NCBI GenBank assembly: GCA_022484695.1 | Contig: JAKVKU010000007.1 | Span: 62,001 to 126,000, forward strand | From: Lactobacillus sp. | GTDB taxonomy: Bacteria; Bacillota; Bacilli; Lactobacillales; Lactobacillaceae | Reading direction: 5' to 3' | Length of the DNA: 64,000 bases | Part shown: piece after piece, positions 15,451 through 24,577 of the stretch | How the letters are laid out: every line of letters begins with the position of its first letter | Position numbering within the stretch: the stretch's first letter is position 1 | Notes under the pieces: model-generated | Seen by the model: only the letters and a program-made list of their open reading frames with translations | The model's database searches: none | Told to the model about the DNA's origin: nothing | Program-made: the position numbers and the translations under genes

Positions 15451-15792
15451 TTATTTTTGTGTCAATTCTTGTTCAACGCGATCAAACTCTGAGGTAGGCA
15501 TCGCATATTGGGCACCCGCGAACTGTGGGGCAGTCCCTAAATCGTTCGTGAGTTGAAAATGAACGCCATAGCGCCCTAAAAACGACAGCACATTAAACTG
15601 AGCCTTCAAAAACAGCAGGTCAGCGCCACTTTGAGACCGATTGGAAATTAAGATAACGATTTTGTCAATCTTGTAGGCCTTATCAAGGACATGGCGAACC
15701 TCAATCACGTCCTTGGTGAAAGGTACTTTATCAAACGCAAAGGAGGTCCGTAGTTGATAGGCGATTAGCGGATATGCTTTATCTAAATTAAT
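15451..15792 (-). CDS. Hypothetical protein of 113 residues, apparently starting at AUU
   Basis: The reading frame is open from a TAG just before GAG at about 15804 down to the stop at 15451. Upstream AGGAGG (15801-15806) is followed, with an 8-nt gap, by ATT 15790-15792, giving (M)INLDKAYPLIAYQL; there is no ATG, GTG or TTG until GTG 15708, which has no usable ribosome site. Either the gene starts at AUU, as infC does, or an original ATG has mutated and the gene is decaying. The product is soluble, with a hydrophobic strand KIVILIS; no family recognised. It follows the MerR gene by 41 nt, probably in one transcript. Confidence 0.55.
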   Translation of the reverse strand: MNLDKAYPLIAYQLRTSFAFDKVPFTKDVIEVRHVLDKAYKIDKIVILISNRSQSGADLLFLKAQFNVLSFLGRYGVHFQLTNDLGTAPQFAGAQYAMPTSEFDRVEQELTQK

Positions 15793-15833
15793 AACGATGT
15801 CCTCCTATCTAGTATTTGGCAGCGCCCAGGGTT

Positions 15834-16301
15834 TTATTCTTCAACCCCAACAGTTTGGGGAGCCGGGCCAAAATAATCGTGGGCGGGAATAAAGTTCTTT
15901 GTCTTATAATCTGCCCATTCCGGTGCTGGTTTACCAGCCTTTTCAGCGGCGGCGATATCTTGGTAAAAGTGTAATTTTCGTTGAATATGATTTTCATTAT
16001 CCAACAATAAGGCCAGCTGTTCTTTGAGGCGCACATCATGGGCTTGCAGTAATTCAATAACAGCAGATAAATCGTTATTCTCAGATTCATAATTTAAGAG
16101 GAGTTGTAATTCTTTTAAGGTCATCCCCGCATTTTTAAAACAACAAATAGCACTCAAACGGGATAAATGCTGGTCGGTGTAGACCCGGCGAATGCCATCG
16201 CGGCCCACGTTATATAACAAACCCAGTTCCTCATAGTAACGCAAAGTGGAAGCGGGCAAGTGGTACATTTTAGAAACGGTACTGATGGAATAAGTTTTCA
16301 T
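15834..16301 (-). CDS. MerR-family transcriptional regulator
   Basis: 155 residues: N-terminal winged HTH (YSISTVSKMYHLPASTLRYYEELGLL), the wing segment with RRVYTDQHLSRL, then a dimerisation helix through about residue 115 and a short C-terminal tail. No metal-binding cysteine pair; the layout is that of AdhR/YfmP-like MerR proteins that sense aldehydes or electrophiles. ATG 16299-16301 has AAGGAG five nt upstream; GTG 16307 is an alternative. It is divergent from an aldo-keto reductase gene and a 20-bp palindrome lies in the 19-bp promoter spacer between them, so the regulator very likely controls that gene. Confidence 0.9.
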   Translation of the reverse strand: MKTYSISTVSKMYHLPASTLRYYEELGLLYNVGRDGIRRVYTDQHLSRLSAICCFKNAGMTLKELQLLLNYESENNDLSAVIELLQAHDVRLKEQLALLLDNENHIQRKLHFYQDIAAAEKAGKPAPEWADYKTKNFIPAHDYFGPAPQTVGVEE

Positions 16302-16321
16302 AGGCACTCCTTAAAAAAGAC

Positions 16322-16352
16322 TTTACTTCAAGTTCACTTGAAGTAGTACACT
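16322..16352 (+). promoter_or_regulatory. MerR-type promoter and operator of the aldo-keto reductase gene
   Basis: TTTACT (16322-16327), 19-nt spacer, TACACT (16347-16352). The spacer is filled by the perfect palindrome ACTTCAAGT-TC-ACTTGAAGT (16325-16344). A 19-nt spacer with an internal dyad is the diagnostic layout of MerR-activated promoters. Confidence 0.8.
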
Positions 16353-16431
16353 AACTTTAACATAAGCCCTGGGATAAACAAGGCTCAATTGACAAACAAC
16401 AACTCGTTTTCTTTAAGGAGGACATTTATTC

Positions 16432-17448
16432 ATGTATCAAGCAGACAGCACCCGGTATGATCAGATGGTTTACAAATGCTTAGGCCACAGTGGCTTAAAA
16501 TTATCAGCTATTGGCTTAGGCCTCTGGCACAATTTTGGCAGCGTGGATAACCTGGCCAACCAGCAAGCCATCATCCACCAAGCCTTCGATCTAGGCATCA
16601 CCTATTACGATTTGGCCAACAACTATGGCCCCGTGCCTGGCAGTGCCGAAGCCAACTTTGGCCGCATCATGGCCCACGACATGAAACCTTATCGGGACGA
16701 AATGATCATCGCCAGCAAAGCCGGTTATGAAATGTGGCCCGGGCCTTATGGGGACTGGGGTTCCCGGAAAAGTATCATTGCCAGTGCCAACCAGAGTTTA
16801 CAGCGCCTAGGCTTAGACTATGTGGATATTTTTTACAGTCACCGGCCAGACCCTGAGACCGATGTCACTGAGACAGCCTTAGCCCTGGACCAATTAGTCC
16901 ATGAGGGCAAGACCTTATATGTGGGGATTTCTAATTACAGTGGGGCGCAAACGGCGGCCATTGCTAAGATCTTCAAAGATTTAAAGACCCCATTTGTGAT
17001 CCATCAACCCCGCTACAATATGTTCAACCGGGAAGTGGAAACAGACGTCTTCCCAGAATTGCGCAAGGCCGGCATTGGGGCCGTGGGCTTTAGTGCCTTA
17101 TCCCAAGGTTTGTTGACGGACAAGTACTTACACGGCATCCCTGAAGACTCCCGGGCTAAAAAATCCAGCAGTCCTTTCTTACACCCTGCCCAAGTTGAAG
17201 CAACCTTGAAAACAGTGGCCCAATTAAATGACTTAGCCCAAAAGCGGGGCCAAACCTTAGCGGAGATGGCCTTAGCCTGGAACTTGCGGGAACCAGAAGT
17301 TGCCAGTGTCCTAGTGGGCGCCAGCCGGCCCGCTCAATTGGTGGATAACGTCCATGCCCTGGCCAACTTAGACTTTACTGCCGCTGAATTAAAAGCCATC
17401 GACACCATTTTAGCAGCCCAAGGCACCATTTCCTGGGGCGCCCATTAA
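16432..17448 (+). CDS. Aldo/keto reductase, YghZ-like
   Basis: 338-residue TIM-barrel NADPH-dependent aldehyde/ketone reductase. Catalytic tetrad residues are visible: Asp and Tyr in YYDLANNYG (about residue 60), Lys in IIASKAGYEMWPGPYGDWGSRK and His in FYSHRPD. The long WPGPYGDWGSRK segment is typical of the AKR14 group (YghZ, L-glyceraldehyde-3-phosphate reductase), which detoxifies aldehydes including methylglyoxal. AAGGAGG precedes ATG 16432. Regulation by the divergent MerR protein is inferred from the promoter. Standing alone on its strand up to the T-box leader. Confidence 0.92.
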   Translation: MYQADSTRYDQMVYKCLGHSGLKLSAIGLGLWHNFGSVDNLANQQAIIHQAFDLGITYYDLANNYGPVPGSAEANFGRIMAHDMKPYRDEMIIASKAGYEMWPGPYGDWGSRKSIIASANQSLQRLGLDYVDIFYSHRPDPETDVTETALALDQLVHEGKTLYVGISNYSGAQTAAIAKIFKDLKTPFVIHQPRYNMFNREVETDVFPELRKAGIGAVGFSALSQGLLTDKYLHGIPEDSRAKKSSSPFLHPAQVEATLKTVAQLNDLAQKRGQTLAEMALAWNLREPEVASVLVGASRPAQLVDNVHALANLDFTAAELKAIDTILAAQGTISWGAH

Positions 17449-17478
17449 GCCGTTTACAAATATTTTGAGCAAATAAGC

Positions 17479-17507
17479 TTGACATTTGCCTCAACTGCCG
17501 TTAAACT
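17479..17507 (+). promoter_or_regulatory. Possible promoter of the metE leader
   Basis: Consensus TTGACA (17479-17484), 17-nt spacer, TAAACT (17502-17507). A second -10-like TATAAT lies at 17545-17550 without a good -35, so the true start is uncertain. Confidence 0.45.
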
Positions 17508-17557
17508 ACTCATTAATCATATTAAATTGCTATGAAAAGATGAGTATAATTCTATGT

Positions 17558-17807
17558 GAATTCACAGAGAGTCCGGAAGATGGGAAAGGGCAATGTCACG
17601 GAATTAGAAGATGGTCTTGAAGCAGTGCATGTTTGAATCTTTGAGATGAGGACATGATGGGTGCGCCCATTAGCGCGTTACGGTTTACCAGGCTTGACCT
17701 GGGGGAACCGGTAGAGGCATGTTGTGTGAGCAATGTGCAAAATAAGGTGGTAACACGTCAATAAGACGCCCTTAGCAAAATGTTTTATTTTGCTAAGGGC
17801 TTTTTTT
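17558..17807 (+). promoter_or_regulatory. Methionine T-box leader (riboswitch) of metE
   Basis: tRNA-sensing leader. The stem I base pairs GTCC (17571-17574) with GGAC (17650-17653); just before the 3' strand sits the specifier ATG (17646-17648), a methionine codon. The T-box itself is AAGGTGGTAACACG (17744-17757) with bulge TGGT, whose U would pair with discriminator A of tRNA-Met. Next comes a terminator, 13-bp stem 17768-17780 with 17788-17800 and T-run 17801-17807. Uncharged tRNA-Met would favour the antiterminator and turn on metE and the following gene. Confidence 0.88.
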
Positions 17808-17846
17808 GTTTTTACGGACACACAGATAATCAAGGAGGAATCAGGA

Positions 17847-20141
17847 ATGGTATTAGCAAGCAATTTAGGGTATCCCCGTATAGGTGAAAAACGTGAATGG
17901 AAATTCACATTGGAGAAATTCTGGCGCAATGATATTGATGAAGCCGAATTTGCAAAACGCACCAAAGCCATTCGCCTAGAAGCTTTAAAGAAACAACAAG
18001 CAGCCGGTATTGATGTGATTCCCGTGGCTGATTACAGCAACTATGATCATGTCTTAGACACATCGGTGGCTTTTAATGCCATTCCCAAACGCTTTGGCAA
18101 CTTTGATCACCAATTAAGCTTGACCGAATATTTCGCCATTGCCCGGGGCACCAAAGACCACGTGGCCGCTGAAATGACCAAATGGTTTAACACCAACTAC
18201 CACTACATCGTCCCTGAATTAGACGATGTGGCCTTCAAATTATTGGACAACCCTTGGTTAACTCGTTATTTAGAAGCTAAAGATGAATTAGGCATTGACG
18301 GCAAGCCCGTTATCTTAGGTCCCGTGACTTTCTTGAAATTATCCAAGTTACACGATGCCCATTTAACGACTGAAGAATTGATCCCATTATTGAACCAATT
18401 ATTGCCACTGTATCAACAAGTGGTCAAAGAATTAGCCGCCAACGGCGTAGAATGGATTCAATTAGACGAACCTAGCCTGGTTACTTTGACTGATCCAAAA
18501 CAATTACAATTGTATCGCCAAGCCCTAGCTGCCATCCGGGCCGCTGCCCCTGAATTAAAAGTCGAATTACAGACTTACTTCGAACGCCCAGATTATTTGG
18601 AAGATATTTTAAACTTCGATGTGGATGCCTTTGGTTTTGACTTCGTCCATGATCACGGCACCCTTTTACCAGAGTTAAAGGCGTTAGGCTTCCCCGCCGG
18701 CAAAATTTTAGCAGCCGGGATCATCGACGGCCGCAACGTTTGGCGCAGTGATTTTTCTCAAAAAACAGAACTTATTAAAGACTTATTAACGGTTGTGGAT
18801 AGCGACCATCTGTGGTTGCAACCTAGCAACTCTTTATTGCATGTACCTATCACCACTAAAAACGAAACCCACTTGGACCCAACCATCAAAGCCGGCATTG
18901 CCTTTGCGGATGAAAAATTGGGCGAGTTGAAAGTGTTGACCGACTTTGCCAATGACAAAGATGTTGCTGCTGAGATCGACCAACAACAAGCGGCCCTACA
19001 AGCCTTGAATACGTCAGAACACCGGAACAATCCGGAGGTTAAACGGGCCGTGGACGCCATGTTGCAGTCCAAGGTCGAACGGCACAGCCCTTACAAACAA
19101 CGGGTCGTTGCCCAAGAATCCTTGGACTTACCTTTACTGCCAACTACTACTATCGGCAGCTTCCCACAATCTAAAGAAGTGCGGGCTAAACGCTTAGCTT
19201 GGCGCAAAAAACAGATTACTGATGGGGAATACAAAGACTTCATCAAACAAGAAACCAAACGCTGGATCAAAATCCAAGAAGACTTGGGCTTAGATGTCTT
19301 AGTCCATGGGGAGTTTGAACGGACGGACATGGTGGAATACTTTGGCCAAAAATTCAGCGGCTTTTATGCCACAGATAATGGCTGGGTCCAAAGCTATGGT
19401 TCCCGGGGCGTGCGGCCACCGTTAATCTTTGGGGATGTGTCTTGGAGTGAACCAATCACGGTTGACGAGACGGTTTATGCCCAAAGTTTGACGAAGAAAC
19501 CGGTGAAGGGGATGCTGACCAGTGCGGTCACCATCATCAACTGGAGCTTTGTCAGAGACGACTTACCAAAGAACATCGTGGCTGACCAAATTGGGCTAGC
19601 TCTGCGTCATGAGGTCAAAGCCTTAGAAGATGCGGGCATTCGCATCATCCAAGTGGACGAGCCTGCCTTAAGAGAAGGGCTGCCATTGAAGGCCAAATAC
19701 CGCCAGGCTTACCTGGATAATGCCGTTGAAGCCTTCAAGATCACCACGACTGGGGTCAAGGATAGCACTCAGATCCATACCCACATGTGCTACTCTGATT
19801 TCGAAGATATCCTGCCAGCCATCAGTGCTTTGGATGCGGACGTGATTTCCATCGAAACTTCCCGGTCCCATGGTGAAAGTATCAAGGCTTTTGAAAATGT
19901 CACTTACGATAAACAAATCGGCCTGGGGGTTTATGATATCCATAGCCCACGGGTGCCAAGTGTTGAAGAAATCAAACAGAATATTCATCGGGCTTTGAAG
20001 GTCATTGATGTCCATCAATTCTGGATCAATCCCGATTGTGGTTTGAAAACGCGTAATGAACCGGAAGCCATCGCTGCCTTGAAGAACATGGTTCAAGCTA
20101 CCGATGAAGTTAGAGCGGAGGTATCCGTAGGAGCTGTTTAA
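17847..20141 (+). CDS. metE: Cobalamin-independent methionine synthase
   Basis: Transfers the methyl group of 5-methyltetrahydropteroyltri-glutamate to homocysteine. 764 residues, the usual length, in two barrels: the N-terminal one begins [13 protein letters not shown], the C-terminal one [12 protein letters not shown]. Zinc ligands are in place: HTHMC (His and Cys near residue 646) and NPDCG (Cys near 730). ATG 17847 has AAGGAGG eight nt upstream; upstream in-frame codons lie in the T-box terminator. It is under a Met T-box and the bifunctional methyltransferase/MTHFR gene follows after 3 nt, which supplies the methyl donor. Confidence 0.97.
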   Translation: MVLASNLGYPRIGEKREWKFTLEKFWRNDIDEAEFAKRTKAIRLEALKKQQAAGIDVIPVADYSNYDHVLDTSVAFNAIPKRFGNFDHQLSLTEYFAIARGTKDHVAAEMTKWFNTNYHYIVPELDDVAFKLLDNPWLTRYLEAKDELGIDGKPVILGPVTFLKLSKLHDAHLTTEELIPLLNQLLPLYQQVVKELAANGVEWIQLDEPSLVTLTDPKQLQLYRQALAAIRAAAPELKVELQTYFERPDYLEDILNFDVDAFGFDFVHDHGTLLPELKALGFPAGKILAAGIIDGRNVWRSDFSQKTELIKDLLTVVDSDHLWLQPSNSLLHVPITTKNETHLDPTIKAGIAFADEKLGELKVLTDFANDKDVAAEIDQQQAALQALNTSEHRNNPEVKRAVDAMLQSKVERHSPYKQRVVAQESLDLPLLPTTTIGSFPQSKEVRAKRLAWRKKQITDGEYKDFIKQETKRWIKIQEDLGLDVLVHGEFERTDMVEYFGQKFSGFYATDNGWVQSYGSRGVRPPLIFGDVSWSEPITVDETVYAQSLTKKPVKGMLTSAVTIINWSFVRDDLPKNIVADQIGLALRHEVKALEDAGIRIIQVDEPALREGLPLKAKYRQAYLDNAVEAFKITTTGVKDSTQIHTHMCYSDFEDILPAISALDADVISIETSRSHGESIKAFENVTYDKQIGLGVYDIHSPRVPSVEEIKQNIHRALKVIDVHQFWINPDCGLKTRNEPEAIAALKNMVQATDEVRAEVSVGAV

Positions 20142-20144
20142 AAT

Positions 20145-22007
20145 ATGGGAAATTTAGCACAAGCACTGCAAGATCAGGTACTGGTGGCCGATGGGGCCAT
20201 GGGGACCTTACTTTACAGCCAATATGGCATTAGCCATGATTTTGAATCTTTGAATCTTACCCATGGTGGCGATATTTTACAAATTCACCAGGCTTATATC
20301 GCCGCCGGGGCTGATGTGATCCAGACTAACACCTATGCGGCTAACAGCATTAAACTCAGCCGTTATGGCTTAGAAAACAAACTAACGGCCATTAATGAAG
20401 CCGCCGTCAGTCTGGCCCACACCGCCAAAGTCGCCAGTGAACGGCCGGTGTATATCTTAGGCACCATTGGGGGGATTGCCGGATCCACGGATATCACCGA
20501 CCCCGATTTACTGACCCCAGCGGCCATTGACGCCAGCGTGCGTCAACAAGTTGAAGTCCTGTTGGCCACCAAGGCCATCGATGGTTTGCTGTTAGAAACT
20601 TATTTTGATTTGGCCGAATTAAAACGGGCCATTAAAGTGGTCCAAAGCCTCACGGATTTACCTATCGTGGCCAATGTCACCATGTACGACCCCGGGGTGC
20701 TACAGGGTGGTACTTCTTTGACCCAAGCCTTGTCTGAATTGGCCGCCTTAGGGGTGGCCGCAGCTGGGGCCAACTGTCACTTGGGGCCGTACCAGATGAA
20801 TGAAGCGTTGGAAAAGACCCAGTTGCCTCTAGGCACACCGCTGGCGGTTTATCCCAATGCGGGCTTGCCCAATATGGAACATGGCCAGTTGATCTATGAC
20901 GGCTCCGCGGCTTATTTCCGCACCTATGCGGAGACCTTCCGCCAAAAGGGCGCCCACTTAATCGGGGGCTGTTGCGGCACCACACCGGAACACATTGCCG
21001 GGTTATTCGCCGGGTTAAAGAGCCGCCAGCCGGTTCAACCGGAGATCAACATCCAGGTTCGCCAGCAACAAGCTGAAAACCAGGCCGCCGTGGCCCGCAC
21101 CCATCCTTTCTTAGAAGCGGTCAAAACTAAAAAGGTCCCACTGGTGGAATTAGACCCACCCAAGACCTTAAGGACCGACCGTTTTCTAAAGAGTGCCCAA
21201 GCCTTGGCCGAAGCTGGCATCGGCGCCATCACTTTATCCGATGGCTCCCTGGCCACCACCCGTATCAGCAATTTGGCTTTAGCAGCTAAGTTGAAGCTGG
21301 AATATGGCATCACGCCTTTGGTCCACGTCACCACCCGGGACCATAATCTGATCGGCCTGCAAGCCGAAATCATGGGTTTATCCATGTTGGGGTTAGATGA
21401 TGTCCTAGTGATCACCGGCGACCCGGCTAAAGTCGGGGACTTGCCCGGGGCCACCTCGGTGTACGATGTCCATTCCACGGAATTAATTAGTTACTTCAAG
21501 AAATATAATGAAGGTATTTCACCCACGGGGCGTAAATTAGGCAAAGCCTGTAGCTTTTCCGTGGGGGCGGCTTTGAATCCCAACGTCCGTAATTTGGACC
21601 GGATTCCCAAAACCATTGCCCGCAAAGTTGACGCTGGGGCGGATTACATCATCACCCAACCTATCTTTGATCCGCAAATTGCCGTAGATTTGGCCAAAGT
21701 GGTGGCTGATAATGACATTCAAGTGCCTATTTTTGTAGGGGTCTTGCCATTATTGTCCTACCGCAATGCCCGCTTCTTGCACCATGAAGTGCCGGGCATC
21801 CGCTTGTCGGAGGACACCTTGACCCGGATGAAGGCGGCAGAAGCTGATGGGAATGAACGGGAAGTTGGCCTGCAAATCGCTGAAGAATTAGTGGATGTGA
21901 TTTGTGAACACTTCAACGGCATTCACATCACCACGCCGATGCAACACGCGGAAATTTCCGGCGCCTTGGCCCAATATGTCAAAGCCAAGAATACCGCCAA
22001 AGTTTAA
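20145..22007 (+). CDS. yitJ: Bifunctional homocysteine S-methyltransferase / 5,10-methylenetetrahydrofolate reductase
   Basis: 620 residues, two domains. The first 290 form a Zn-dependent homocysteine S-methyltransferase with ligand Cys in GANCHLG and the CC pair in GGCCGTTPEH. From about residue 325 (KTKKVPLVELDPPKT) a MetF-type FAD barrel reduces methylene-THF to methyl-THF, with ITGDPAKVGDLPGAT and ITQPIFDP. This fused form, YitJ, is common in Firmicutes. Start ATG 20145, TAGGAG eleven nt upstream, 3 nt after metE; the two are one transcript controlled by the T-box. It feeds methyl-THF to MetE. Confidence 0.93.
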   Translation: MGNLAQALQDQVLVADGAMGTLLYSQYGISHDFESLNLTHGGDILQIHQAYIAAGADVIQTNTYAANSIKLSRYGLENKLTAINEAAVSLAHTAKVASERPVYILGTIGGIAGSTDITDPDLLTPAAIDASVRQQVEVLLATKAIDGLLLETYFDLAELKRAIKVVQSLTDLPIVANVTMYDPGVLQGGTSLTQALSELAALGVAAAGANCHLGPYQMNEALEKTQLPLGTPLAVYPNAGLPNMEHGQLIYDGSAAYFRTYAETFRQKGAHLIGGCCGTTPEHIAGLFAGLKSRQPVQPEINIQVRQQQAENQAAVARTHPFLEAVKTKKVPLVELDPPKTLRTDRFLKSAQALAEAGIGAITLSDGSLATTRISNLALAAKLKLEYGITPLVHVTTRDHNLIGLQAEIMGLSMLGLDDVLVITGDPAKVGDLPGATSVYDVHSTELISYFKKYNEGISPTGRKLGKACSFSVGAALNPNVRNLDRIPKTIARKVDAGADYIITQPIFDPQIAVDLAKVVADNDIQVPIFVGVLPLLSYRNARFLHHEVPGIRLSEDTLTRMKAAEADGNEREVGLQIAEELVDVICEHFNGIHITTPMQHAEISGALAQYVKAKNTAKV

Positions 22008-22010
22008 TGA

Positions 22011-22044
22011 AAAAATAGCCAGGACAGCTGTCTTGGCTATTTTT
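22011..22044 (+). terminator. Terminator of the metE operon
   Basis: Stem AAAAATAGCC / GGCTATTTTT (22011-22020 with 22035-22044), extended inward by GGACAGCTGTC-like pairs. Confidence 0.8.
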
Positions 22045-22054
22045 ACGGGCAAAA

Positions 22055-22086
22055 AGATAGCGCTTTCAAATCGTAGGGAATATAAT
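22055..22086 (+). promoter_or_regulatory. Promoter with cre-like site for the 72-residue membrane protein
   Basis: TATAAT at 22081-22086. The -35 area is covered by a cre-like site whose minus strand reads TGAAAGCGCTATCT (22055-22068), 13 of 14 consensus positions. Position over the -35 box predicts CcpA repression. Confidence 0.5.
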
Positions 22087-22128
22087 AAGCTTGTAGGATT
22101 AGGCTCTGATTTAGCAAGGGGGTGCGTC

Positions 22129-22347
22129 ATGATGTTGCTCGCCGTCAAACGGGGCAGTCTTTTGTTTCTAAAGGCGTTGCTCATCCCACTTGTTTTTATC
22201 GTCATTAACCTGTTTCGCGGTCAAACCACCAATTTCTTAGGCCTGGCTATTGGTCTGGCGATTGTTTGGTTGGTATTTATTGGGCTCACGTATTTGGGCG
22301 TTTATGACAGGATGTTGCGTTTCTTTTCGAATGATTCTAAAAAGTAA
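22129..22347 (+). CDS. Small two-helix membrane protein
   Basis: 72 residues from ATG 22129 (ATG 22132 also possible), preceded by AAGGGGGTG. Two hydrophobic helices, each about 20 residues, separated by FRGQTTN, and a Lys-ending tail. I do not recognise the family. A longer frame starting at 21904 runs through the end of the upstream gene and its terminator and is not credible. Its promoter carries a cre-like site. Confidence 0.6.
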   Translation: MMLLAVKRGSLLFLKALLIPLVFIVINLFRGQTTNFLGLAIGLAIVWLVFIGLTYLGVYDRMLRFFSNDSKK

Positions 22348-22685
22348 GCTATATTAATAAGCCCTCGGAAAATAACTGAATTTTCCGGGGGTTTATTTGG
22401 TTGATTTCGGTTTAGAAAATGCTAATATTAATTTTTGAATTGGAAATCAATTAGATTTATTCTTCGAATATTGATACGGAATTTCCGAAATAATACGATA
22501 ATAACAGGGGGTAATCGCTAGATTAAAAAATACAAGCAATATATCAAATGAAATTTTAAATTGTTAAAATGAGAAAAAGGTGATATATTAACTTTACAAA
22601 TAAACCCAGTGTATTTAACGACAATTTAACGACTTATATGTGGACGGATAATTCAATTGAACAGCAATTTGGGAGGCAGAAAACG
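22348..22685. other. AT-rich intergenic stretch, no gene
   Basis: Contains the terminator of the preceding gene, then an AT-rich stretch and the promoter of the next gene (TTGTTA 22561-22566, 17-nt spacer, TATATT 22584-22589). Nothing else recognised. Confidence 0.5.
22356..22397 (+). terminator. Terminator after the small membrane protein gene
   Basis: Stem around AAGCCCTCGGAAAAT / ATTTTCCGGGGGTTT with T-rich 3' end. Confidence 0.7.
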
Positions 22686-23126
22686 ATGCGACATTTCTTG
22701 AAAATTTCTGGATTAGGGCTTGCCATTGGCACGGTGTTGGGTATTTTAAATACAACGACACCTTCCTTTAATGGGAGTCATCCCCTAAGTTTGAGCTTAG
22801 TTCCGGGATTTAGCCGGCCTTTAGCAACCTTAGGCGTCTCTTTTTTGATTTGGTGTCTCTTGGGTCTCATGATCGTTTGGCCCTACGTGATTTTCAAAAT
22901 TAAGGGGTTGTCACTGGCTCTGCGGACGGGCTTACACTTTAGCCTAGTGGGCGGCAGTTGGTATCTACTAGGTGCCATGGCGGGCTGGTATGGCCTTGGC
23001 CCAGGATCAGGTCTCAACTTTTTGGTGCAATTTGGGCTTTTGTATTTCACTTGTTGGCAAGCTGGCAGGGTAGTGGTTCGCCGCCGCAAGAGCCAAGCCT
23101 GTGCCACCAATGGTAGTCAATCGTAA
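22686..23126 (+). CDS. Four-helix membrane protein, possibly DUF3021
   Basis: 146 residues from ATG 22686 with GGGAGG nine nt upstream; the earlier in-frame ATG 22638 lacks a ribosome site. Four hydrophobic helices and a C-terminal tail rich in Arg/Lys (RRRKS). The size and helix layout fit DUF3021, a family often seen near LytTR regulators, but no such gene is adjacent, so the assignment is weak. Transcribed alone: promoter at 22561-22589, terminator at 23142. Confidence 0.6.
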   Translation: MRHFLKISGLGLAIGTVLGILNTTTPSFNGSHPLSLSLVPGFSRPLATLGVSFLIWCLLGLMIVWPYVIFKIKGLSLALRTGLHFSLVGGSWYLLGAMAGWYGLGPGSGLNFLVQFGLLYFTCWQAGRVVVRRRKSQACATNGSQS

Positions 23127-23141
23127 GTAGACAACAACGTC

Positions 23142-23192
23142 AAAAATTCGCTGGTCAGTCCCACTGATAGGACGCACCAGCGAATTTTTTTT
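23142..23192 (+). terminator. Terminator after the four-helix protein gene
   Basis: Stem AAAATTCGCTGGT / ACCAGCGAATTTT with an internal loop and a long T-run. Confidence 0.8.
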
Positions 23193-23299
23193 GTGGCCAG
23201 CTAGTTTTTAGGAAACGCTGACAATTCAGCCTGGGGGTTGAGTGCTTAACGACAGCGCTATGGTAGACTGAAGCTATATTAATAGATGGGATAAATAAT

Positions 23300-24577
23300 A
23301 TGGATGATTGGTATCAATTAGATAATACCGGTAAAGTTTTTCCAGCCACAGCCAGCAAACAAAATAGTAATGTTTTTCGAGTGGCGGTACTTATGAAAGC
23401 CCCCATTGATCCCCAATGGCTACAACAGGCGATTGCCATTGTGCGCCCAAAATTTCCCGTTTTCTTTGTCCGCTTGCGCAAGGGGTTATTTTGGAATTAT
23501 ATTGAGTCCAATCCCCATGACTTTCAAAGCCGCCCGGAGACGTTGTATCCCACCACTGAGATTGCTTCCGAATATGATGGGCCATTTTTAATGCGGATTC
23601 TATATAGTGGGTCGCGCCTGTCCCTTGAATGTGAGCATGCCATCACCGACGGCATGGGGGCCTTGAGTTTTTTAAAAGCCTTGATTTATTATTACCTGCA
23701 ACAAAGCAAGACAACTTTGGCAACGCCAGCCAATGAACTTGTCAACATTTCCGGCAGTGGCATTGACGGCATTGAGGATAGCTACTTGAAGTATGCGAAA
23801 ATGACCCCCAAGTTTAAACCAGCGTCTCCAGTGGAAACCAGCAATGCTTATAAATTGAAGGGGCGGCCCTTGAACCCCGTGGGCCATAACGTGATCACTG
23901 GGGTGCTGTCGGCAGCGGCCGTGAACCGCCTGGCCCACGCCAAGAACACCACTGTCACAGGTTTACTGACGGCTTTGTTGATGCAGGCTATCACCCAAGA
24001 CCTGGATGCCACCCAGTTGCATAAGCCCATCGTCATCGTCTTGCCAGTGAATTTACGGGCCTATTTCCCCTCCACGACCCTGCGGAATTTCTTTGGCTCC
24101 ATCACCTTAACTTGGCAGCCCCAACTAAACCCGGATTTAGCCACGATCATCACCAGTCTCAGCCAACAATTACAAAGCCAGTTGAATGCTGCGAATTTGC
24201 GGCAAATGATTGCCAGCAATGTGAGTTTAGCCCGGAATAAATTCGTACGCTTTGTGCCCTTGGTGCCCAAAACCTTGATTGTTCGGACGGGCTTTCGCAT
24301 GGGGGGCAATAAGAGCACCACCCTGACGTTTTCCAACTTAGGGGTGGTGAAGTTACCGGCGGATATGGCCGCGGCCGTGGCGAATTTTGAATTTGTGGCC
24401 TATCCCAGCCAAACTAATCCAGTGGTTTGTAATCTGGTGACCTTTGAAGACCAATTGACCCTGTCCTTCAACCGCACAATTTTGGAACCAACTCTGATTC
24501 GCAACTTCTTTGCGGAACTGAAGCGCTTGGTTCACACAGATATTCTGATTTACTCCAATGATTGGGGGCTTAAATAA
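23300..24577 (+). CDS. Condensation/alcohol-acetyltransferase-like protein
   Basis: 425 residues with a chloramphenicol-acetyltransferase fold. The catalytic motif HxxxDG is intact as HAITDG (about residue 112), and the later conserved DFGWG-like region is replaced by other sequence, as in alcohol acetyltransferase-like proteins. The family transfers acyl groups to alcohols or amines, or makes acyl conjugates; no NRPS modules are around, so it acts as a stand-alone enzyme. Probable partners: the next gene overlaps its stop (TAATG), and this pair is seen together in lactic acid bacteria by my recollection. Substrate unknown. A weak ribosome site (GATGGGAT) precedes ATG 23300. Confidence 0.7.
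   Translation: MDDWYQLDNTGKVFPATASKQNSNVFRVAVLMKAPIDPQWLQQAIAIVRPKFPVFFVRLRKGLFWNYIESNPHDFQSRPETLYPTTEIASEYDGPFLMRILYSGSRLSLECEHAITDGMGALSFLKALIYYYLQQSKTTLATPANELVNISGSGIDGIEDSYLKYAKMTPKFKPASPVETSNAYKLKGRPLNPVGHNVITGVLSAAAVNRLAHAKNTTVTGLLTALLMQAITQDLDATQLHKPIVIVLPVNLRAYFPSTTLRNFFGSITLTWQPQLNPDLATIITSLSQQLQSQLNAANLRQMIASNVSLARNKFVRFVPLVPKTLIVRTGFRMGGNKSTTLTFSNLGVVKLPADMAAAVANFEFVAYPSQTNPVVCNLVTFEDQLTLSFNRTILEPTLIRNFFAELKRLVHTDILIYSNDWGLK

Noticed and set aside
21904..22128. Longer N-terminus of the 72-residue membrane protein
   Set aside because: It would read through the end of the upstream gene and its terminator; a good ribosome site precedes ATG 22129.
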